A stretch of 64,000 bases of DNA, from positions 37,320,462 to 37,384,461 of the forward strand of contig CM055271.1 of NCBI GenBank assembly GCA_029237695.1, in the 5' to 3' direction. The notes below the pieces were generated by a model. That model was not told the DNA's origin. It worked only from the letters and a program-made list of their open reading frames with translations, and searched no databases. The first letter of the stretch is position 1. Every line of letters begins with the position of its first letter. The translations under genes were made by a program, and so were the position numbers. Shown here piece by piece: positions 11,628-21,200 of the stretch. The stretch is from Conchocele bisecta. Lineage: Eukaryota; Mollusca; Bivalvia; Lucinida; Thyasiridae.

Positions 11628-12201
11628 TTATGGAAAGCCTGTTAGTATTTGTAGCTTCCTTACTTCCTACTTCCTTACTTCTAACTTCCTACTTCATTAC
11701 TTCCTACTTCATTACTTCTAACTTCATTACGTCTTGCATCTAACTTCTTTACTTTTTACTTGGAGCTTCCAACGTCATCACTTTGTACGTCTAACTTCTT
11801 TACTTCTAACTTCCTTGCTTCTAACTTCATTACTTCTTAGAAGTATTGAAGTTAGATGTAAGGAAGTTAGAAGTAAGAAGTGATGAAGTTGGAAGTTAGA
11901 AATTACTGTAATGAAGTTAAAAGAAGAAGTAATGAAGTTGGAAGTTAGAAGTAAGAACTAAGGAAGTTAGAAGTGAGAAGTGATGAAGTTGGAAGTTAGA
12001 AGTTACTGTAATAAAGTTAAAAGTAGAAGTAATGACGTTGGAAGTTAGAAGTAAGAACTAAGGAAGTTAGAATAAAGAGTAATGAAGTTTGAAGTTAGAA
12101 GTAAGGAAGTAGGAAGTTACAAATAAGGAAGTTAGAAGTGATGAAATTAGAAGTATTGAAGTCAGAAGTCCCTCCAGGGCTTCCATATTCCTTCGCCACG
12201 A
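11628..12201. mobile_element. Polypyrimidine/polypurine foldback element
   Basis: The left half is repeats of CTTCCTTACTTCTAACTTC; the right half is its complement, GAAGTTAGAAGTAAGGAAG. Short terminal inverted repeats, TATGGAAAGCCTG and CAGGGCTTCCATA, bound it. One strand is almost pure pyrimidine and then almost pure purine. Confidence 0.7.
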
Positions 12202-12361
12202 AGGACTAAATATAACTCAATAACCACAATTCATAGTCAACTATAACGGGGAACAACTTAGATACATACAAACAACTCAGTATTTTCCACGTATTATCTC
12301 CCTTGTTGAAAAACTGACAGCCGTTGTGGACGTGTTTTCTGCAATATGTGGCTGTGTTTGT

Positions 12362-12960
12362 TTGTTTGTTTGAGGATTGCTGTTTAACGGCCTATCAACA
12401 GCTAATATCATTTAGGGCCGGGCCAACGGGTTCGATCCCGTATTTAACCTGCTGCATTGGGGTGGAGGGGGGAGGGGGTCCCAAAATCAGCACGGAATAT
12501 TTACATCGGGAAAAAATATATGCAGCCCTGAAATTAGAATAACCTGACCTGGTGCCAGGTCATACCACACCAAGTCACTTGGCCGCTTCCCATAAAAGTA
12601 ATAGGAGTAGGAATAATCGTATTAAGAATACCAGCGACGTACGTGCGGGCCAAACCAGGGGGCCGTTTCACTAAACATCGTACGACTAAAATTTTCGTAA
12701 GTGCAAATTTATGATCGTCTGGAAATCTCAATTGATGGATTTACATTTATTGAGCATAGGCTGCATATGCAGCCTATGTCAATAAATGTAAATCCATCAA
12801 TTGTTTACAATAAAAAAGTGTTAATGTGAAATTTACAGACTATCATAATTTTACTCTTACGAACATTCTAGTCGTACGAAGGTTAGTGAAACGGCCCCAG
12901 GTCGCCGGTCGGGATTCGGGTAAGGCTGAACCCAGATCGTTAAATTACCTATGGCATACT
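12362..12960 (-). mobile_element. SINE family C copy containing a family A MITE
   Basis: Family C runs to GCCAAACCAG and resumes at CAGGTCGCCGGTCGGGATTC. The intact copy at 40695 shows the uninterrupted site, AAACCAGGTCTCCAGTCGGG. Confidence 0.75.
12659..12897. mobile_element. Family A palindromic MITE inside SINE C
   Basis: The ends GGGGCCGTTTCACTAAAC and GTTAGTGAAACGGCCC are flanked by CAG on both sides (12656-12658 and 12898-12900). CAG occurs once at the same site in the empty SINE copy, which demonstrates a 3-bp duplication. Confidence 0.88.
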
Positions 12961-12999
12961 CCCACCTTCCACCCACAAGCTGTTGCTGTGACTGCAGGA

Positions 13000-13200
13000 A
13001 TGTGGATTACGGGTTTTGCGACCAATGTGGATCGTGATCAGCCTGTGCATCCGCATAGTCTGATCAGGATCTGCAGTGTTCGTCATAACATGAATAAAAC
13101 ACCTGTCATGCTTTTCACAAGCATTACAAATCATTAATAACAGGCTGCATGAGTGTGCTATTTAATCAGGAGCTACACTGGTCACATAACATTTAACCAC
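13000..13200. mobile_element. Family T foldback fragment
   Basis: It contains GGGTTTTGCGACCAATGTGG, GATCAGGATCTGCAGTGTTC and AACACCTGTCATGCTT, which recur in family T copies at 29690, 36170, 43405, 45595 and 55880. Confidence 0.6.
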
Positions 13201-14070
13201 CATCTAGTGAAAGTCACATATATCGTTTATTTTCCATTTATTTGTAACTGGGCCATCTTTTAAGAAATTACGTCATAGCCCGTGCAACCGACCGACCGAC
13301 CGACATGTGGTTTTGATCATGATGGTGGCAAACACTGTTAACCCATTTCAGCCTAAGGATATGATAATGTTTGTTGAAAGAATCTCACTATTTTTTAATT
13401 TCTCGATATAGCGGTATATATTGTTACCACTCGTTCGAACCGTCTCGTCGAGACGGTTCAAACGAGTGGTAACAACATATTCTTTCGAAAGGAAATAAAG
13501 GCAATGGGATCTTTTTTCATGCTACTATAATTATATCCCGTCGGTAATGGGTCAAAGTCACATTTAACAAGTTATAAGAACCGTAACCAGGATGAGGCAG
13601 ACGAGGCGGATGCATTGTCAGTCATTTTGCCGATTTATTTGCACCATTTCTTGCTAAGAATTAAACAAATCCCCGGCGTGGCGACGGGGAGAATGCTCCC
13701 TGAACCCCATATCGTGACTTTGTCTGTTTTTTACCTCTGGTTACGTCCCTGATTATCCAAGTCAGCATTTACATAAGCATGTACGCATGCTTAAAATAAC
13801 AACAATACTTTTACATTGGCAACGTTTAATAACTACGTATCTTTAGGCACACACTCTGTTTCTGTATATACATATTTACATGAATGATTTATTAACAAAA
13901 TAAATATATGCAAACAATAAAACCAAGCGAAATTAAAATGCAGATTCGATGCATATCGTAAAACTGTCACTCTTCCCCCAGTTAAGAATACACATTATTT
14001 TTACCTTACACATGCATTCCATAGATAGCACTATATCAGAGCAACTATTTCACTTTCCGTGTGTGGCTAA
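13200..14070. other. Region with one family J palindrome, otherwise featureless
   Basis: The family J palindrome lies at 13416-13490 (CCACTCGTTCGAACC / GGTTCAAACGAGTGG). The remainder is AT-rich with no supported gene. Confidence 0.45.
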
Positions 14071-14072
14071 CA

Positions 14073-14477
14073 CAAGGTGTATGATCACGTGGTACTAACA
14101 ACAACAAGTACTGAAACATCCAGAATCCATCTGATTCAAAGTACGTATTATTTGTCCCTATTACGTAACGGATTTTGATGAAATATGACGCATCAAACAC
14201 GTCTTGTTAAGCTGTATTTTGGTGGTCTATTTTGGTGGTCTTCTGTCGTTTTTGCAAAGAATCGATTTCCGTGTCTACCGACACGGAAATCGATTCTTCG
14301 CAAAAACGACATAAGTCTGTGCGGAACTCCCTGGACCACCAAATGCAGCTCATGAATACGAGTTTGCTGCGCCAATATTTCATCAAAATCCGTTGTATAT
14401 TAAGGAAAATATCAAGTAATACTTACTTTGGAGTGTGCGACGTTGTTGTTGTTGTAACCACGTGATCATGCACATTG
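14073..14477. mobile_element. Family O foldback element, copy 1
   Basis: The ends are CAAGGTGTATGATCACGTGG and CCACGTGATCATGCACATTG. The centre is the hairpin AAGAATCGATTTCCGTGTC and its complement, and subterminal AACAACAACAA is mirrored by GTTGTTGTTGT. The second copy is at 42858-43253. Confidence 0.75.
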
Positions 14478-15209
14478 TGACATATTAAAATCAGAAATTA
14501 CTATCACATCGGCTTGTAAAATTAGTTTGACATCAAACACATGCAAGTAAAAGACTAAGCGGCCCTCAGACACCCATCTTAAGTAGGTCATTTAGTTAAC
14601 TTATATAACTGTAATTTCCAATATATATATACACAACCGGCTGCGTTAATCTTGCTCAGATTATCAACATTTGTAATGCATAGTCTTGGACGCTACCGTG
14701 GATGTCTGCGTTACTGTCATAGTGCAGGTCGCCGCCTGATTATCCATAGCCCAAATATACAATAGCCAGCTGGTTCGTATTACAGGTAGGTGCTGAGGTA
14801 CAGTTGATTGATGAAGTAGCTAGGATAGATCTCCACACCGGGTCTTGTCGCCTACACATGCGTGGTACTGCAGTCAACTTCACGCCAGTAGACCTAAATG
14901 GAGAAGATCAGTAGCCTATTTCACCAGCATTGCTAAGCATACTTATATAGCTAAGTATACTTTGAAGGAGTGATCATTTATTTTTCCCGAAATGCATTAT
15001 TTCATATAGAGTTAGTGTCTGCATATATTTGATGATTAAAAGTATGCAGAATTATTATACTGAATTTATTACATTTTCTAATGCACTCTATAAATATCAC
15101 GCAATCTGATTGGCTAAAGACCACACATTACAGGTATATTATTGTTGATGAACGGTCGCAAAGTGTTTACAATATATACCCTGGGGCACTTTACCCACGC
15201 GCGAAAAAT

Positions 15210-15510
15210 ATATTCCTACGCCAAATTTGTTTACTTTGGAGACGCGAATATGTCATCGATCGAAGAAAATCTGATTTTCGGAAATGTTAATGTTAACTCA
15301 CAAGTAAGACTGAAAATGGAAGAAAGGATGGACGAAGATGACGAATTTCTGACTACGGCATTATTATAAATCGAAAAGGAGCCGTCGCCGCCGCCGAAAA
15401 TGGAATTTGAGGGCGGGCTATTGCCGATTCCCAACGCTGACCGAATCTGACATAGACGACTTGGTTACGTCATTAGTGCATTACGTCATTAGTGCATTAG
15501 AAAGATCGTT
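15210..15510 (+). pseudogene. Decayed coding fragment of unknown family
   Basis: From the ATG near 15250 the frame reads SSIEENLIFGNVNVN and ERMDEDDEFLTTALL, meets one TAA, and then continues in the same frame with EKEPSPPPKMEFEGGLL. A one-base shift then opens IDDLVTSL. The acidic and proline-rich composition persists across the stop, which suggests broken coding sequence rather than noise. It lies inside a roughly 1-kb insert in a family B MITE, so it may be part of a decayed mobile element. I do not recognise the protein. Confidence 0.25.
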
Positions 15511-15941
15511 CACACACACATAAATTGTGTAATGTTGCAGCTCAAATGGTAGTATGTAACGAATGATTAGACAAGTCATCACAAATTGACAAAGTCCGAG
15601 AGTTTTACAGGCTGCGGCCATCGACATTGTTGCTAAGAGAAAAGTAAGAGATCGCACCGAAGGGAAAGTTAAAAATTAAATCTTAAAATATTATATATAG
15701 CAATTATAATTCTGACGATGTGTTTAATGAGTTTATTAATTAAATATTTTGAAAGCATGAACATAACTTTAGACACATTCGTTAAAACATTGTATAATTC
15801 AATTGGAACTATCTTTTGCTTGGCGGAACATTATTTGTGTGATTCGTCCGGTATGCCATGCGCAAACACCTTGCACTCGGTACGACTTTCACAAGTAGAA
15901 TCGGTAAAATTTGCAAAATGTTCAATTTGTGCATTAGAAAT

Positions 15942-16106
15942 AGGTTAACCGCATTGTAATTTTGAGATTTGCGGCGTATATCAGAAAATGATAGGTCGGA
16001 AAATATGTTTAATGGCTCCGCTGGCGCGTCGCCATTAAACAGATTTTCCGACCTATCATTTTCTGATATACGCCGCAAATCCCAAAATTACAATACAGTT
16101 AACCCT
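15942..16106. repeat. 165-base palindrome
   Basis: AGATTTGCGGCGTATATCAG and its complement form the stem, with a short loop rich in GCTCCGCTGGCGCG. It forms the right end of the insert in the family B MITE. Confidence 0.8.
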
Positions 16107-16484
16107 ATAATCACAGCCAAAATGGCTGTGATAATGTAATAAATTCAGTATAATAGCATGCTTCAATTGAAAATTTCTCCCTCAAAGTATACTTTGCTAG
16201 ATAAGTATACTTTGCAATGTTGGTGAAATAGGCTACTGGACGCTTCTATACATAGACGTATCGAAAAATGTTGCATGGTTACCAAGATAAATATGTAGTA
16301 CCAGATGGCCGCGGCCCGCATGTCGTGCCCGCCGAGGCATTTGATGGTATTTTTTAAAAACTTTCTCGCAAATTTCGGACGGACGGTCGCACGCACGCAG
16401 GCACGCACGTACGGACGTCATTGTGATCACTATGTCCGCTTTCCGCAAGCGGACTCGACAATAATTGCGCATAAATCAATATCT

Positions 16485-16930
16485 GGTGGCCAGAAACTGA
16501 ACTCGTATGTGTCTGATTGGAGAAATGGTACTTATGGGATTTGTGACCAGTGTAGCCCCTGATCAAATAGCACAATACTGTAGCTTGGTAGTGATCTATA
16601 TTGCTTGTTAGAAGCATTACCGATGATTCATTGATGTAACGGTGAACAGTGCAGAACCTGATCAGACGCAAGTGAGCCATGTAATCATTTATACATGTAG
16701 TAATTACGTGCGTCACATGAAACAAATAATATTTTCGACACATTATAAAGTATGATCATTGCACATCAAAAAAGAAATACAGATAATAAATAGTAATGTC
16801 CGTTAACATTTTAAGGAAACACGGTTATGGCCCCTGATATCAGCGTGGAGATTTACGTCTGGTATAAAATATATAATCATGCCAATCGATACGTGGGGTA
16901 ATGGTGAATGAATGTTTATTTTGCCAGATA
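16485..16930. mobile_element. Family T foldback copy plus adjoining dispersed repeat
   Basis: 16485-16700 matches family T (AGAAATGG…GTGTAGCCCCTGATCAAATA). 16746-16920 is a second repeat (AGTAATGTCCGTTAACATTT) that recurs at 31050-31230 inside the TTAA element. Confidence 0.55.
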
Positions 16931-16964
16931 ATGTCTCCGATTATGTCTCTGATATAAGAAACAG

Positions 16965-17206
16965 GGGACCCGTTTCACTAAACTTCCTACGACTAAAATG
17001 TTCGTAAATGCAAAATTATGATAGCCTGTAAATATCACATTAACAATGTTTTCTTTTAAATAATTATTGGATTTATATTTATTGAGCATAGGCTGCATAT
17101 GCAGCCTATGCTCAATAAATTTAAATCCATTAATTGACATTTACAGACGATCTTAAATTTGAACTTACGAACATTTTAGTCGTAAGAAGTTTAGTTAAAC
17201 GGGCCC
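16965..17206. mobile_element. Family A palindromic MITE
   Basis: A full palindrome with CAG on both flanks (16962-16964 and 17207-17209). Confidence 0.85.
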
Positions 17207-17232
17207 CAGGTGCACAACAAATAGATTGCATA

Positions 17233-17545
17233 CTTTGCATAAGCATAACACCATACACCATACACCATCATACACCATCATACACCATAAACCATCATAC
17301 ATCCATACACCTACACCCATACACCATTCGACATCATCATACATTAATAACCATACACCATTCATTCACACACCATACACCCATACACCATACATCATAC
17401 ACCATCATACATCATACACCATACACCATACACCATACACCATCATACACCATCATACATCATACACCATCATACACCATACACCATACACCATCTACAC
17501 CATCATACATCATACACCATCATACATCATACACCATACACCAAT
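17233..17545. repeat. CATACACCAT microsatellite
   Basis: Irregular runs of CATACACCAT and CATCATACACCAT extend over about 310 bases. The 179-codon frame read through it is only the repeat translated. Confidence 0.92.
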
Positions 17546-17639
17546 CATCTAACACGTTCTGTTACGGCATCATCCATGCATCTCTTACACTTGTATATTA
17601 TGATCTGACTACACTGGTTTTATATACAATTGTATGCAT

Positions 17640-17948
17640 ATTATCCCGTCAACACAGTGCGTATGTGCCGTGAAACACGGTGCCGTGAAACATTTTTGAT
17701 ATCCTGTCAATACAAGCTAATCACTGCGTATGAATATATGCGGTGACGGGGTTATTTATTTTGCATTTTAAAGCTATGTGTACATGTAGGTGTTGACGGG
17801 ATAAATAGAATAGTAGCTTAGTGCCGTGAACAGGAAAATATATCTGGCGCGGCACGGAAACGGGATGGGCGAGGAGCCCATCCCGTTTCCTAAGCCTTGC
17901 CAGATATTTTTTCCAATTCACGGCACTAAACTACTATTCTCTATAAGT
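17640..17948. mobile_element. Family L foldback MITE, opposite orientation
   Basis: It starts TCCCGTCAACACAGTGCG and ends with the AAACTACTATTCTCTATA end of the family; the hairpin GGAAACGGGATGGGCGAGG is intact. Confidence 0.75.
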
Positions 17949-17984
17949 TTAAATATCCTCGTGTGTAGTAACTAAATAAAACAT

Positions 17985-18203
17985 ACACTACCGCCTGCGC
18001 TAATCTTGCCAATATTTATTAATGTCATATGTCAAAGTACTTGTGTTTGAAATCAAGCAGCTTGATTGGCTGCATCTGAGCTGTGCTTACAGCTCACGCT
18101 CAGACAATCAAATTTCTTCATTGCGAGTTCGCATTGCCATTACATGTAGCTGTTCAGAACCGTTGATAATATGTGCAAGATTAATGTAGGCGGTTGTGTA
18201 TAC
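17985..18203. mobile_element. Family D MITE overlapping the LIM-homeobox last exon
   Basis: The ends CACTACCGCCTGCGCTAATC and the complement of GTGTATAC form terminal inverted repeats flanked by TA. The core palindrome is present. Its right end supplies the final codons and stop of the homeobox frame read on the minus strand. Confidence 0.75.
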
Positions 18204-18294
18204 CCATGTCATTTCTTGGTCGGTTGGACCTCATGTGGGCTGCACTGGCTTTAGCCGCCTTCTTACTTCTCGCCCGGGCGTTTTGAAACCAGAC
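18181..18294 (-). CDS. Lhx6/8: LIM-homeobox gene exon 5 (homeodomain recognition helix and C-terminus)
   Basis: The exon starts CAG before GTCTGG and reads VWFQNARARSKK, which completes the recognition helix with Q50, N51 and R53. Known LHX6/8/Awh proteins usually have C or S where this one has A at position 52. Reading on, the frame passes a basic, alanine-rich stretch and stops at a TAA at 18181-18183. The last seven codons and the stop lie inside a family D MITE (about 17985-18203). Alternatively a donor at the MITE edge, ATGG before GTATAC, could splice to a further exon not recognised here. Confidence 0.85.
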   Translation of the reverse strand, partial: VWFQNARARSKKAAKASAAHMRSNRPRNDMGIHNRLH

Positions 18295-21200
18295 CTGGCG
18301 AATGAAAACATACATGTACATAAATTTATTATTTTTTTATTATACTGAATGTATTACATTATCACAGCCATTTTGGCTGTGATAATGTAATAAATTCAGT
18401 ATAATAATTCTGCATACTTGTAATCATCAAATATATGCAGTGGTTAGTTCTATATGAAATAATGCATTTTGGGAAAAATAAATGATTACTCCCTCACAAT
18501 ATACTTTGCTAGAAAAGTATACTTTGCAATGTTGGTGAAATAGGCTACAGGTGAATGCAAACATACATGTACATATCAGCCGCAATCTGATTATGGCTGA
18601 TGATGGATAAAAAGCATGTACTGCTATATACAAAATGTATATATAAGGTTTGACAATGTTCAGCCGTGGGCAAACGTTTGCCGTGGCAAGAGGGACCTGT
18701 TTGAACCCGAAGGCCGTCGTACGCCGCGGGCTCAAATAGTTCGCAAAAAAATATCGGCTAAGTGTTTTCGCAAACATGTGAAGATAAACAAGGTCAATGT
18801 CATGTTAATGGCGGCATGAGTGTGTTCCGAATGTATCGAGTGTCCAAATATTGAAGCAATCCTTAAGTAATATTAAAGTTATACCATTTTTTGACGCGAA
18901 ATGCCTTCGTGTTTCAGCAAATATGTGAAGGTAAAAGGTCATGTTAATGTTAATGGCGGCATTAATGTGTTACAAATGCTCACATGTATCAAATATTGAA
19001 GCAATCCGTCTTGTAATATTAAAGTTATACCATGATGACGAAGTTTTACACACTTTTTGACATTTCGGACGACGACGACGCGGACGACCATGACGACGAC
19101 GGAACAAGCGGCGACTATAGTCGGGCCTTCTGCTAAAGCAGGCGCAGCAATGATGAAACTCAAAAAATCTCTTTGATTTACATTTATTGAGCATAGGCTG
19201 TAAATCCAATAATTTCTCTTGCCGTGAGAAACAAGTATAACTTGGTTTTGAAAACGAAATATATCGAAATATATTCGGCGAATTGTGTCGTTTGTTTGTT
19301 TGTTTATTGGTGTTTAACGGTCTATCAACAGTTAAGGTCATGTAAGGCCGGGCACATGGGATTCAAATAAGATTACGAATAATCGTAATACTCACATAAG
19401 GGGCATAACCAGATTCAACTGTCACATACAAAATGCCAAAGACGTATATGAGGGCAAAACCACAGGTGGAAGACTCGGACCTACGACACAAAAAAAATGC
19501 GTATTAAAAAAATCCCCACCCACTTGGTCTCGTACAGTACCATATTCTATTTATAAAGGTGAGTATCAATATGGCTATAATAGAAAGACCCCTCTCTTTT
19601 CCGGCTCGCACAAACACAATAAACATCGATTAAATGTATGACTTCTGTCTCTGGCAATCGATAAATGTATTAGGTGTGTGAATATATTCACTTCAAATCG
19701 CTGTTTCCAGCATTTATTCAGTTATTCGCATTGTGTATACCCCATCCAAAGCGAAATTTGCGTGTACGAAAGAATCTCACACAGAATCGGAGGCCGTCCG
19801 GTGTGGATTATCGGTCATATTTGACCAATAACTGATCGCCAGCTCAAACTGAAGTCGTGCACCATGACCATATACATTAGCAACTCCAACCATACAAAGT
19901 TCGTCCAAATGTGATCGTACACCGATCTAAAAAACACATTTTTTCTACTTTCATTCATGATTCGCGTATTATCAGATTATGTCTTCCGGAATCCCGAAAT
20001 AGGTTGAATGACGTCATCACAGTTTAGATTTAGCCAATCAGAGATGTTCTTTACATATACGCTTCCGGTTGTATTATGGAAGATGGTGCATTGACCCGGT
20101 TCCAGATAATGAACGAAATTAGACAAAAAAGTGTTTTTTAGATCGGTGAACGATCACAATTGGACGAACTTTGTATGGTTGGAGTTTATAATGTATATAT
20201 GGTCACGGTGCACGTCATTAGTTAGAACTGGCGATCAGCTATCGGCCAAATATGACCGATAATCCATGCCGGACGGCCTCCGATTCTGTGTGAGATTCTT
20301 TCGTACACGCAACTTTCGCTTTGGATGGGGTAATCAAAACACGAATAACTCAATAAATGCTTGAAACAGCGATTTGAAGTGGGTATATTCACACACCTAA
20401 TACCTTTATCGATTGCCAGAGACATATTTCATACATTTAATCGATGTTTATTGTGTTTGTGCGAATCGGAAAAGAGAGGGCTCTTTCTATAATAGCCATA
20501 TTCTTACCCACCTTTCTATAAATGAAGATGGTAATGTACGAGATCAAGTGGGTGGGGTAATGGGATTTTTTTAATAGGCATTTTTTTGGTGTCATAGGTC
20601 CAAGTCTTCCACCTGTGGGCAAAACCAGGTCTCCAGTTGGAATTCCGGTAAGGATGAACCCCGATCGTTAAATTACACATCGCATGCTCCCACCGATTTT
20701 TTTCAAACGGGCGTGTAAGAAGCGGTCCAAATACCAGATGGCGTGTATCTGTATGGTAGTCACGTTCAACGAATAGCATGGATCTCCTACAATACGAATG
20801 ACGTATTTGATGACGTACATGAACACAAGCTCCTGCGTCACCAACTTGCCCATCTATTGGCAATGCCAACTCGCAATCAAGCAATTTGATTGTCTAAGCG
20901 TGAGCTAGGTGTGTCTACCTGCACGACTTTGCGGCTGTGGCCCACCTGGTCGGCGATCATCTCCATGTCCTCGCTGTTCGGGCACGACTGGCGGTCAAAG
21001 TGCCTCTGTAGCAGGGCAATCTGGTCGGGCGTGAAACTGGAGCGGGCCCTTGTCTTCTTGGTCGCATCCGAGCAGTCGGACTCGCCCGAGGACACTGTAA
21101 GTAGAACACACGGCGGGCAAATGACATGTAACGTCATTTATGTAAAATAGTTTAGTTATTGTAATACGTTTCATGAAATATCGCGCGTCTTAGACCTTTG

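Larger units (their letters stand above)
14912..16235. mobile_element. Family B MITE split by an insert of about 1 kb
   Basis: The left half runs to TTATTACATT near 15077. The right half resumes at ATCACAGCCAAAATGGC near 16110. The left flank is CAG and the right flank CTG. The insert carries the broken coding fragment at 15210 and a long palindrome at 15942. Confidence 0.75.

Noticed and set aside
12425..12445. GGGTTCGATCCCG in SINE C as a tRNA B box
   Set aside because: No matching A box precedes it at the right distance, and the SINE tail indicates transcription from the other strand.
16354..16743. 129-codon minus-strand frame
   Set aside because: It is composed of family T MITE sequence; similar peptides (HSLIRICTV) appear at every family T copy.
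17134..17673. 179-codon open frame, the longest in the window
   Set aside because: It is the CATACACCAT microsatellite translated; the product is a His/Thr/Tyr repeat with no start context or splice sites.
18970..19341. 123-codon minus-strand frame in LIM-homeobox intron 4
   Set aside because: It is read from the GAC-rich repeat and SINE C; it is not linked to the homeobox exons by phase or splice sites.
20516..20884. 122-codon frame next to the homeobox exon
   Set aside because: It spans the end of the hAT-like foldback, SINE C and a family D fragment, so it is not a continuous gene.
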